In this document: piece after piece, positions 1-5,649 of the stretch
Layout of the letters: every line of letters starts with the position of its first letter
How positions within the stretch are numbered: position 1 is the first letter of the stretch
Source of the DNA: Methanomassiliicoccales archaeon
GTDB lineage: Archaea > Thermoplasmatota > Thermoplasmata > SG8-5
NCBI GenBank assembly: GCA_030636255.1
Contig: DAOVXH010000114.1
Span: forward strand, 1-6,048
DNA: 6,048 nucleotides
Direction of reading: 5' to 3'
The notes under the pieces: model-generated
Database searches by the model: none
Seen by the model: the letters and a program-made list of their open reading frames with translations, nothing else
Told to the model about the DNA's origin: nothing
Program-made: the position numbers and the translations under genes

Positions 1-51
1 AGCCTGGGGGGACGAGACGGAGCACTATATGCATTAGAAGCAACTGAATAA
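1..51 (+). CDS. C-terminal fragment of a PQQ-like beta-propeller protein (5' end outside window)
   Basis: Reading from base 1 in frame gives SLGGRDGALYALEATE and then TAA at 49-51. The GxxDGxLYALxAxT pattern is the hallmark of one blade of PQQ-binding-like (quinoprotein alcohol dehydrogenase-type) beta-propellers, where GSxDGxLYALDAxTG is typical. Only 16 residues are visible, so the rest of the protein, its location (such proteins are often extracytoplasmic) and its function cannot be judged. The blade motif directly before the stop suggests a natural end of the protein and not a frameshift. Alternative: a chance open stretch at the window edge. Confidence 0.5.
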   Translation, partial: SLGGRDGALYALEATE

Positions 52-151
52 ATTACTATCCAAGAGTCAATCTAGTAATATCAGGGAAGGTCAGGTATTC
101 CGTATTAAGCAAAAGAGGGCGAAAAGCATACAACATGAGGTAAGAAAGGAT

Positions 152-223
152 GTGAAAGAAGAAACAAAGAATATTCTTGTTCGGGAAGGAAAGACCCTGG
201 ACGAGGTAGGGGGGAAGAGGTGA
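152..223 (+). CDS. Uncertain short ORF directly upstream of the MBL-fold gene
   Basis: From GTG at 152 the frame encodes 23 residues (V/M-KEETKNILVREGKTLDEVGGKR) and stops with TGA at 221-223. The frame is open further upstream, back to a TAG at 35-37, giving about 61 charged, protein-like residues, but that extension has no ATG, GTG or TTG start. The stop codon lies inside the Shine-Dalgarno site of the next gene, a spacing typical of translational coupling. It may be a tiny leader peptide, the eroded 3' end of a gene that lost its start, or chance. I do not recognise the peptide. Confidence 0.2.
   Translation: MKEETKNILVREGKTLDEVGGKR
217..223 (+). promoter_or_regulatory. Shine-Dalgarno site for the MBL-fold hydrolase
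   Basis: GAGGTGA lies 4 bases before ATG 228, matching the archaeal anti-SD (GGTGA-type) core. It supports 228 as the start. It overlaps the TGA of the short upstream frame. Confidence 0.7.
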
Positions 224-227
224 TTAT

Positions 228-1169
228 ATGGCTGTGAAACCTGAATCGCTTTGCGTTCACGTGCTAAATGTGGGTGACGGTGATAATATCATTCTTCAAT
301 TTCCTGAAGTAGATGGTCAAAGAAAATATGCTGTCGTGGACTGCTACAGCTCAAAGAAGACAATTGACTATCTGAATAAACTGGGTGTAACTGAATTAGA
401 GTTCGTCTGTGCTACACACCCACACTATGACCATATCTGTGGTATTCCTAAACTTCTAGAGACATACAAGGGCAAGATTCGAGAGTTCTGGGACAGTGGT
501 TTCAGACATACCTCGCTCACCCACGAAAAAATAATAGGTTTAATCCATGATGACCCAAACATTCGTTTCAGTCGTGTAACCTCTGGCATGGAGAAAACAT
601 TCAATGACGTGAAGGTCAGTGTTCTTGCTCCATCCATATACCTGAGAAACAGGTATGATAGCTATGGAGTGAACATAAACAATGCTTCCATTGTGCTGAA
701 GCTTGAATACAAGGCTCCGGATGTAGTGAACCCGTCTATTATCATTCTTGGCGGCGATGCACAGTCCTTAAGCTGGTCCAAGGTGCTCGAAGAATATCCG
801 AACTATGTGAAAACAGACAATCCAGACCAAATAATACAGGTGGATAAGTCTTTTAATCCATTGAACTGCCAGGTTTTGAAGGTATCACATCATGGAAGCA
901 AACACGGTACAGCACTTGAGTGTGTGGAGACAATAGATCCTGAGTATGCAATTGTTTCATGCAGTGGTTCATCATCCTATGGATTTCCACACGAGATTGC
1001 TTTACTATCCCTGATGGAAAAAATGGAGATGGATAGGATATCCTTTACTGACTACTCAATGCCCAAAAAACCAAGGAGTGGCACCACAGTAATAATAAGC
1101 CAAGGAACCACAAGACCCGAGATAGTTTCCCTGGGCGATGAAAGAAGCGATCTACCGAATCCACCATAA
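228..1169 (+). CDS. Stand-alone ComEC/Rec2-like metallo-beta-lactamase-fold hydrolase
   Basis: The 313-residue protein has the layout of the ComEC/Rec2 C-terminal hydrolase domain without the membrane channel. The first strand is HVLNVGDGDNIILQFP (residues 11-26; NVGQGDS is usual), then a YAVVDC strand (34-39), then the metal motif H64-P-H66-Y-D68-H69. The second metal Asp is probably D177 in IIILGGDAQ, followed by VLKVSHHGS (217-224), with H221 likely a metal ligand, and a YGFPHE segment (251-256) like the usual GHP motif. I see no signal peptide or membrane segment, so it is probably a soluble metal-dependent hydrolase. In ComEC this domain is thought to act on phosphodiesters (DNA); the substrate of stand-alone members is largely unknown, and some occur beside defence or conflict genes. 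The start is fixed by GAGGTGA four bases upstream. The C-terminus after about 295 is polar and probably disordered. Family assignment is firm; function is open. Confidence 0.88.
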   Translation: MAVKPESLCVHVLNVGDGDNIILQFPEVDGQRKYAVVDCYSSKKTIDYLNKLGVTELEFVCATHPHYDHICGIPKLLETYKGKIREFWDSGFRHTSLTHEKIIGLIHDDPNIRFSRVTSGMEKTFNDVKVSVLAPSIYLRNRYDSYGVNINNASIVLKLEYKAPDVVNPSIIILGGDAQSLSWSKVLEEYPNYVKTDNPDQIIQVDKSFNPLNCQVLKVSHHGSKHGTALECVETIDPEYAIVSCSGSSSYGFPHEIALLSLMEKMEMDRISFTDYSMPKKPRSGTTVIISQGTTRPEIVSLGDERSDLPNPP

Positions 1170-1210
1170 TGCTAGTAGGTGATGTATTCACTATCAACTC
1201 TTTCCCATTG

Positions 1211-1256
1211 GGCTGGGCGGACAATATAAGTTGTAAGCCAGCCTAATTTTAATTTG
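1211..1256 (+). terminator. Hairpin plus T-rich tract between convergent genes
   Basis: GGCTGG (1211-1216) pairs with CCAGCC (1238-1243), and inside it ACAA (1221-1224) pairs with TTGT (1231-1234) around a TATAAG loop. A T-rich run (TAATTTTAATTT, 1244-1255) follows on the + strand. It sits between the MBL-fold gene (+) and the end of RaSEA (-), as expected for a terminator of the + gene. Archaeal termination depends mainly on T tracts, so the hairpin's role is uncertain. Confidence 0.45.
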
Positions 1257-1269
1257 AGCTGTATCTCAT

Positions 1270-2265
1270 TCATTTAGGTTTGGCCAACTTAGTGAGATGG
1301 CCAGTGCTACCCATATACTGCTCAACATCCAGATAATCAAGCCATTTTTCCTTGCACTGGCACTTCAGTCCATTAAAAACATCAGCATCCTGGTTCAGAG
1401 AGAATTCATCCACCTTGGCCAGTATCTCCTTATCGCATTTCCGGCAATTGTGAACGCCTCTTCGGGAACCGCCTCCAGATGGTGCGGAAATAACCCTTAC
1501 ATCTGTAAGTCTGGAACTCTGTTCCAGGACCTCCAAAAGACTCCAGAGCCAGGGAGGTCGATAGAGGCTCTTTTTCCACAGTCCTTCCACCACCGTGTAA
1601 TTCTGAATGTTCATTGGATTCACCGAGATAACATCGCTCAGCGGCCCGGCAATTTTTATGGACTCCAGTGTGTCGGCAATTGCCTCGTTTTCAGTGATAT
1701 ATGGTGGCTTTAAAATCAGGTAGGTTCGGATTCTGGCTCCATTTTCCCGGGCAAGTTTTGCAGCCCTCTCAAAATCTGTGAACTTGAAGCCTTTGTTAAT
1801 GGATTTACACCGAATATCATCATTTGCTGTTTCCAATCCTATTGCAATCTCCAGCTTTTCAACACTGGCAAATACCCGGTCCAGTGCTTTTTGATTTACA
1901 AATTCCGGCCTTGACTCCACCAGGATCTTTTTGGCCCGCTCACCCACCATGGCCAGTATATTTTCCTGGGCTTCTATTCCAATCTCATTTGAATCGAAAA
2001 AACTACCGCTTGTGTAGAGCTTGAAATATGGCTGGCCAGCATACTTCTCCATGGCCTTTTCAAATTGTGTGATTAAATTTTCCGGCGTCACGCTTGCCAG
2101 GCAGTCATTGTTATAACCGCACATGAGGCAGCCAGATTGTTTTGACCAGTAGCATCCTGGGCTGCGGAAAATAACCACAAATGCATCAACAATTTTGTCA
2201 TCCAGCAGGTCTTTCTCGGACCAGGCCGCAACTGGCCTTTCCGGGTCTGGTTTTGTCTTACCCAT
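1270..2265 (-). CDS. raSEA: RaSEA, radical SAM subunit of archaeosine synthase
   Basis: The 331-residue protein resembles RaSEA, which partners ArcS to turn ArcS-linked lysyl-preQ0 at position 15 of archaeal tRNA into archaeosine. Recognition rests on an Elp3-like radical SAM core: PGC38-x7-C46-LMC49-GYNNDC at residues 36-55, giving three cluster-binding Cys (C38, C46, C49). It is followed by KLYTSGSFFD (82-91), ESRPEF (117-122), IGLETAND (142-149) and LKPPYITENEA (185-195), all typical of this family. The C-terminal part carries H272, C274, C277, C302 and C304, a probable metal-binding knuckle. The start ATG at 2265-2263 has GGAGG (2277-2273) at 7 bases spacing and overlaps the end of the ATPase gene by 8 bases, so it is translated as the last gene of the operon. 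No arcS or tgtA is visible nearby. A different Elp3-like radical SAM protein is possible but less likely. Confidence 0.85.
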   Translation of the reverse strand: MGKTKPDPERPVAAWSEKDLLDDKIVDAFVVIFRSPGCYWSKQSGCLMCGYNNDCLASVTPENLITQFEKAMEKYAGQPYFKLYTSGSFFDSNEIGIEAQENILAMVGERAKKILVESRPEFVNQKALDRVFASVEKLEIAIGLETANDDIRCKSINKGFKFTDFERAAKLARENGARIRTYLILKPPYITENEAIADTLESIKIAGPLSDVISVNPMNIQNYTVVEGLWKKSLYRPPWLWSLLEVLEQSSRLTDVRVISAPSGGGSRRGVHNCRKCDKEILAKVDEFSLNQDADVFNGLKCQCKEKWLDYLDVEQYMGSTGHLTKLAKPK

Positions 2266-2926
2266 CCTGAATCCTCCCGTCCTTTATTGTTATAACGCGA
2301 TTGGCAAAGTTGGCTATGTCCTTTTCATGGGTTACCAGAATGATTGTCTTGCCCTGCTGGTTAAGGGCCTTGAATAAATCAATAATTTCCGAGCCAGTCT
2401 GTGAATCTAAATTTCCAGTTGGTTCGTCAGCCAGTATTATCGGAGGGTCATTGATAAGTGCCCTGGCTATTGCCACACGCTGTCTTTCTCCGCCGCTGAG
2501 CTCATTGGGGTGATGCTCCATCCTGTGGCCCATTCCAACCTTGGTCAGCAACTCTTCGGCCCGCTGAACCTTCTGGTCCTTGTCAAACATTGCCGGAACC
2601 AGAACATTTTCCTTGGCTGTTAATGTCGGAATAAGATTGAAGAACTGGAACACAAAACCAACATTTTCCTTTCTGAATATGGTAAGGCCAGCATCTTTCA
2701 TTTCTCCAATTTTTTGGCCATTGATATTTACCTCTCCTGATGTAGGCGAATCCAGGCATCCGATTATGTGCAGCAAAGTGCTTTTTCCTGCACCGCTGGC
2801 ACCTGCAATTGAGCAGAAACTCCCCTTCTTTATCTGAAGGTCAATATTGTCCACTGCCCGTATTTCTGTTGAACCCATCTGGTAGGTCTTGGAAATGTTC
2901 TTCAGATCAACAATAACATCACTCAT
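2258..2926 (-). CDS. ABC transporter ATP-binding protein, MacB/LolD type
   Basis: The 222-residue ATPase drives the partner permease encoded just upstream. All nucleotide-binding motifs are intact: Walker A GASGAGKST (42-50), Q-loop Q94 in FVFQFFNLIPTLTA, signature LSGGERQR (143-150), Walker B IILADEPTGNLDS (163-175) and switch His H200 in LVTHE. The FQxxNLxPxLTAxENV and DEPTGNLDS wording is that of the LolD/MacB/FtsE group, and the length matches. The start ATG (2926-2924) has GGAGG (2940-2936) at 9 bases and overlaps the permease stop by 8 bases. Its own TAA (2260-2258) lies inside the RaSEA start region, so all three genes are translationally linked. It is expected on the cytoplasmic face of the membrane. 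The substrate cannot be read from the sequence. Confidence 0.95.
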   Translation of the reverse strand: MSDVIVDLKNISKTYQMGSTEIRAVDNIDLQIKKGSFCSIAGASGAGKSTLLHIIGCLDSPTSGEVNINGQKIGEMKDAGLTIFRKENVGFVFQFFNLIPTLTAKENVLVPAMFDKDQKVQRAEELLTKVGMGHRMEHHPNELSGGERQRVAIARALINDPPIILADEPTGNLDSQTGSEIIDLFKALNQQGKTIILVTHEKDIANFANRVITIKDGRIQDG

Positions 2927-4235
2927 AACGAAGCGCCTCCGTAGGTTCTAACCTTGCAGCCTGCCAGGCAGGGTAAAGTGAAGCCAAAAATGCCACTCCA
3001 ATGCTTATTCCCACAACATAGCCCATGACAAATGGTGTTAAACTGGTAGGTGCAAAAAATATGCCGCCAACCTCGGCCTGGTACTGATAGTCAAATATCT
3101 CGGCTAACATGGCCCCTACAGTACCGCCCAGTGCCAGTGAGATAATAACCAAAAGCAGTGCCTCGCCCAATACTATCTGGTAAATCCTGCCCCTGGGAAT
3201 TCCCACTGCCTTCAGTGTGCCAATCTCCCTGCGTCTTTCGGTAACGCTCATTAGCATGGTATTGCTGATTCCCACAATTGTGATTATGCTCAGAAGTAAG
3301 ATAACTGCCATAAGCCAGCCATCTATTGTCCTGCGCATTTCTCCCTGGCTTTCAATTTCAGTCTCATGGGCGATTATTGTGCGTTTTATGTAATTCTCAT
3401 TGTCGCTGATATCATTGTCAGAGATGCTAGTTATGTCCCGTATCTCGGCTCGCATCTCAGAAAAATCAATCATGGAGGCATCCTCCACCCAGATTGAAAT
3501 GAAGAAATAGAAATACTCATCAGAAGCGGCATCATACATTCCAGTCTCTTCCAGTAAAAATTCTATTGGCACAGCAGCGAAATTATCATAAATAATATTG
3601 GGTTCCATGATGCCAGTCACAGTGACATCCTCAATGGTCACATTATCTCCAGACATGAAGGACATTGTCTCCAGGTCTATTTCATCCCCAAGTTGAGTAC
3701 CAGGAAAATTAGCTTCCAGAATTCCGTTTCCCAGGACTATCTGCCCCTCCTCATCCGAGTTCAAAAACTCTCCCTGTATATCAATGGTATCTGCATTGAA
3801 AGTGATAAAGTCGTACTTGATTCCCTTCTCAGGGTCAACCCCGAAAAGAATGAACATATCATCGGAATCCGGGTCAGTGGGTGCCAGGAAATTTATTGCC
3901 AGTGGATAAACTTCTCCTACTGTTCCCTGATCAGCACAATAATCAGTAACATAATCGCCCATCTCCTCCAATTCGGAGCTATTAAAGTAATCCATGGCAA
4001 ATGGGTCCATGGTCATTAGAGTGAAAAAACCAGCCCGCTGCTCTGCCAGTGCCTCTTCTTGCCTGGCTATCTCAGCCATAATATCATCTTTCAGCCCCTG
4101 GCTTATTGATGCAAATAGTATGAAAAATGCTATCACCACAGATATTCCAACTATGGTTATGGCTGACCTTAGATTGCGTCTCCGGATATTGCGGCCCACA
4201 TAACTCAGGGCCCCGAACTTTCTGGCCTTGGACAT
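2919..4235 (-). CDS. ABC transporter permease, FtsX/MacB family
   Basis: The 438-residue membrane protein has the four-helix MacB/FtsX topology: TM1 about 25-45 after a basic RNIRRRNLRS N-terminus, a large extracytoplasmic domain (about 46-305, MacB_PCD-like), then TM2 about 307-329, TM3 about 353-378 and TM4 about 400-421. The coupling segment SVTERRREIGTLKAVGIPRG (330-349) and the terminal YPAWQAARLEPTEALRYE (421-438) are diagnostic. The extracytoplasmic domain is rich in D/E. Such transporters usually move lipids, peptides or drugs across or out of the membrane, or transmit force to partner proteins. This one has only one permease gene and would act as a homodimer with the downstream ATPase. 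It is first in the operon. No good Shine-Dalgarno precedes ATG 4235-4233, so initiation may depend on a short leader. The substrate is unknown. Confidence 0.93.
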   Translation of the reverse strand: MSKARKFGALSYVGRNIRRRNLRSAITIVGISVVIAFFILFASISQGLKDDIMAEIARQEEALAEQRAGFFTLMTMDPFAMDYFNSSELEEMGDYVTDYCADQGTVGEVYPLAINFLAPTDPDSDDMFILFGVDPEKGIKYDFITFNADTIDIQGEFLNSDEEGQIVLGNGILEANFPGTQLGDEIDLETMSFMSGDNVTIEDVTVTGIMEPNIIYDNFAAVPIEFLLEETGMYDAASDEYFYFFISIWVEDASMIDFSEMRAEIRDITSISDNDISDNENYIKRTIIAHETEIESQGEMRRTIDGWLMAVILLLSIITIVGISNTMLMSVTERRREIGTLKAVGIPRGRIYQIVLGEALLLVIISLALGGTVGAMLAEIFDYQYQAEVGGIFFAPTSLTPFVMGYVVGISIGVAFLASLYPAWQAARLEPTEALRYE

Positions 4236-4280
4236 TATGGCGGAATAAAGCCCACTTGTATAAGGTAATTTTGCATATTT

Positions 4281-4300
4281 CTATATTATAAAACTTTCAA
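4281..4300 (-). promoter_or_regulatory. TATA/BRE promoter for the permease-ATPase-RaSEA operon
   Basis: On the minus strand the sequence reads TTGAAAGTTTTATAATATAG: a purine-rich BRE-like GAAAG directly before a TTTATAAT TATA-like box. About 25 bases downstream puts the transcript start near 4262, leaving a leader of roughly 25-30 bases before ATG 4235. The same AT core (TATATTATAAAA, 4282-4293) could serve the divergent AIM24 gene on the + strand, which also has TTTTTATG at 4309-4315 as an alternative box. Assignment is by pattern only. Confidence 0.5.
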
Positions 4301-4353
4301 GGGTCAGGTTTTTATGCTTGTATTGTTTTTACTGTTTACCCATTTTAAGGGGT

Positions 4354-4358
4354 GGAGG
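4354..4358 (+). promoter_or_regulatory. Shine-Dalgarno site that sets the AIM24 start
   Basis: GGAGG with a 7-base spacer to ATG 4366 selects this start over the in-frame ATG at 4318, which has no such site and would add 16 residues (MYCFYCLPIL...) ahead of the zinc ribbon. Confidence 0.8.
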
Positions 4359-4365
4359 AATAGAA

Positions 4366-5319
4366 ATGAGCCAATGTCCAACTTGTAATAATCCATTGAG
4401 TTATGTAGAACAATATAAGCAGTGGTACTGCCACACTTGCCAGTCATACAAACAGCCTGGCGGTCAGGGAGGCCATCAACCACAGCAGGCGCATCAGCCT
4501 CAACACCAGCAGCAACATCAACAGCCTGCTCAACAACCACAACATCAGCCTGCTCAATCACAGCAGGCACAGCCTCAACATCAACCACAGGCACAGCCCC
4601 AACCACAGCCAGCACAGCAGCCAATGGCCGGCGGTGGAAATTATGAGTACAGCATTAAGGACGCACCATCATTTTCAACCCTTATATTCAAGCTGAAGCA
4701 GGGTCAGAGCATGACTGTAGAAAAGGGCGGCATGATGTACATGCACAATACCGTTGAAATTCAAACACATGGTAGAAAGGGCGGCATCATGAAGGGACTG
4801 GTAACATCAGCCCTTGGCGGCGAATCATTCTTTGTCAATACATTCACAGCAACCCATGGACCAGGAGAACTGGCAGTTGTTGGCCCAACAATGGGCGATA
4901 TAAGAGAAATTGACACAACCCAGCAGCCAATGATTCTTCAGAGCGGTGCATTCTTGGCATCATATCCAACAGTCGAACTGGATACAAAATGGCAGGGTCT
5001 GAAAGGTTTCCTATCAGAAAAGGACTTTGTCATGTTACATGCATCAGGTCCAGGAAAGATCTGGGTAACCAGCTTCGGTGGAATAATGGAGAAGGACCTC
5101 CAAGCAGGTGAAGTTCTATCTGTGGACACAGGTCACATAGTCGCATTCCCTGACCACATGCAGTTCTCTGTACGCAGGGTAGGTAACTGGAAGAGCACAA
5201 TCCTAAGCGGTGAAGGCCTGGTAACTGACTTTGTAGGGCCAGGTAAGGTTCTATTGCAGAGCAGGACACTGGGAGCATTTGTTCAGTCGATACTTCCAAT
5301 GCTGCCGCAACAGGGATGA
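4366..5319 (+). CDS. AIM24-family protein with N-terminal zinc ribbon and Q/P/H-rich linker
   Basis: The 317-residue protein has three parts. Residues 1-29 form a small zinc ribbon with C4-x2-C7 and C22-x2-C25. Residues about 30-87 are a low-complexity linker almost entirely Q, P, H and A. Residues about 93-310 form an AIM24 domain (TIGR00266/DUF124 family), recognised by KLKQGQSMTVEKGGMMYM, a Gly-rich KGGIMKGLVTSALGGESFF, GPGELAVVGP, and near the end GEGLVTDFVGPGKVLLQSR. AIM24 is named for a yeast mitochondrial biogenesis protein; the prokaryotic members have no established biochemical role. There is no signal peptide or clear membrane helix, although the C-terminus (LGAFVQSILPMLP) is hydrophobic. 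The start at 4366 is chosen because of the GGAGG seven bases upstream. It is transcribed divergently from the ABC operon and alone. Family is firm, function unknown. Confidence 0.9.
   Translation: MSQCPTCNNPLSYVEQYKQWYCHTCQSYKQPGGQGGHQPQQAHQPQHQQQHQQPAQQPQHQPAQSQQAQPQHQPQAQPQPQPAQQPMAGGGNYEYSIKDAPSFSTLIFKLKQGQSMTVEKGGMMYMHNTVEIQTHGRKGGIMKGLVTSALGGESFFVNTFTATHGPGELAVVGPTMGDIREIDTTQQPMILQSGAFLASYPTVELDTKWQGLKGFLSEKDFVMLHASGPGKIWVTSFGGIMEKDLQAGEVLSVDTGHIVAFPDHMQFSVRRVGNWKSTILSGEGLVTDFVGPGKVLLQSRTLGAFVQSILPMLPQQG
4478..4622 (+). repeat. Low-complexity CAR/CCW-rich tract encoding the QPH linker
   Basis: Within the AIM24 gene, short irregular units built from CAG, CAA, CAT and CCW codons encode HQPQ, QQPAQ and QAQPQ-like peptides. 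Codon choice varies between CAG and CAA, so it is not a pure microsatellite, but it is a likely site of length variation between strains. Open frames on the other strand here (A/V-rich) are by-products of this composition. Confidence 0.8.
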
Positions 5320-5329
5320 GCAGGAATTC

Positions 5330-5386
5330 AATGAGCATTCGTTATGGTTAGTGTGAGCTAGTAAACTCTCTCCGGCGCTCATTTTT
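5330..5386 (+). terminator. Candidate first terminator after the AIM24 gene
   Basis: AATGAGC (5330-5336) and a nearer TGAGC (5354-5358) can each pair with GCTCATT (5377-5383), which runs straight into a T run (5382-5386). It is 10-60 bases after the AIM24 stop. The two possible left arms compete. Moderate support. Confidence 0.4.
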
Positions 5387-5418
5387 CTTTGTGAAATTGG
5401 TGGAAGAAAAATGAAATA

Positions 5419-5455
5419 CGAAGGAAACCCTTCGGGTCTCCTCCTATCTTTTTTT
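5419..5455 (+). terminator. Hairpin and T7 tract after the AIM24 gene
   Basis: CGAAGG (5419-5424) pairs perfectly with CCTTCG (5429-5434) around AAAC. A pyrimidine-rich stretch and TTTTTTT (5449-5455) follow. The T tract is the likely archaeal termination signal for + strand transcription; the hairpin is 14 bases before it. Confidence 0.5.
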
Positions 5456-5485
5456 CACCAGTAAAATTTAAAAAGTGAAAAAAAG
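5448..5485. terminator. Symmetric inverted repeat with T7 on both strands (bidirectional terminator)
   Basis: CTTTTTTTCAC (5448-5458) and GTGAAAAAAAG (5475-5485) are perfect 11-base inverted repeats separated by 16 AT-rich bases. Each strand therefore carries a T7 run. The element lies between the AIM24 gene (+) and tRNA-Thr (-), which point at each other, so it fits a stop signal for both directions. Confidence 0.5.
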
Positions 5486-5496
5486 AGCCACTGGAG
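5486..5496 (-). repeat. 11-base copy of the tRNA-Thr 3' end
   Basis: AGCCACTGGAG here is identical to 5567-5577, the end of the tRNA-Thr gene including its discriminator base, in the same orientation and 81 bases downstream of it in transcript terms. Similarity fades immediately beyond it. Confidence 0.5.
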
Positions 5497-5528
5497 TTCC
5501 TGCAAATTGGCAGAACCTCCACCTTTTT
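5492..5528 (+). terminator. Imperfect 12-bp hairpin followed by T5
   Basis: Bases 5492-5503 pair with 5510-5521 around a 6-base loop, with one clear mismatch (T5497/C5516) and one imperfect position (C5500/A5513; a wobble only in minus-strand RNA). CC and TTTTT (5524-5528) follow. It overlaps the 11-base copy of the tRNA-Thr 3' end. It may be a further terminator in the convergent region, or a structure derived from a tRNA fragment. Confidence 0.35.
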
Positions 5529-5566
5529 ATATTTTCACACGAAGTAATTTAGGGGTAAAAATATAA

Positions 5567-5638
5567 AGCCACTGGAGAGATTTGAACTCTCGACCTATTC
5601 ATTACCAATGAATCGCTATACCTCTAAGCCACAGTGGC
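5567..5638 (-). tRNA. tRNA-Thr, anticodon GGT
   Basis: Read on the minus strand from 5638, it folds into a full cloverleaf: acceptor GCCACTG with CAGTGGC (7 bp), D arm GCT/AGC with GG in the loop, anticodon stem ATTCA/TGAAT with loop TTGGTAA (anticodon GGT, at 5606-5604), variable AGGTC, and T arm GAGAG-TTCAAAT-CTCTC. The D stem has only three pairs plus a T-T mismatch. Base 5567 gives the discriminator T, usual for archaeal tRNA-Thr, and no CCA is encoded; TTATATTTTTA follows as a likely termination tract. There is no intron. It decodes ACC and ACU. Being archaeal, it is a potential client of the archaeosine pathway if base 15 is G: base 15 here appears to be G in AGAGG, though alignment of the D loop is not certain. 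Confidence 0.95.
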
Positions 5639-5649
5639 GAATGGAATGA

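Noticed and set aside
1297..1713. 138-residue + strand frame opposite RaSEA, and similar frames opposite the ABC genes
   Set aside because: They are antisense shadows of strongly supported genes with intact family motifs on the minus strand.
4318..4365. Longer AIM24 start at ATG 4318 (adds MYCFYCLPILRGGGIE)
   Set aside because: No Shine-Dalgarno precedes it, whereas ATG 4366 has GGAGG at 7 bases and begins directly at the zinc ribbon. The extension also translates the ribosome site itself.
4478..4622. CRISPR-like or microsatellite array
   Set aside because: The units are short, irregular and in frame, with no spacers; they encode the Q/P/H linker.
4304..4624. A/V-rich 106-residue frame on the minus strand opposite the QPH linker
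   Set aside because: Its composition is the direct reverse-complement by-product of CAR/CCN repeats in the AIM24 gene, and it has no ribosome site or recognisable domain.
5411..5464. 17-codon frame MKYEGNPSGLLLSFFHQ with a GGTGG eight bases upstream
   Set aside because: It lies across a hairpin and a T7 tract that fit a terminator, so the apparent ribosome site is probably coincidental.
5486..5521. Second tRNA gene or split-tRNA half downstream of tRNA-Thr
   Set aside because: Only the final 11 nucleotides match; no T arm, anticodon arm or D arm can be built from the adjoining sequence.
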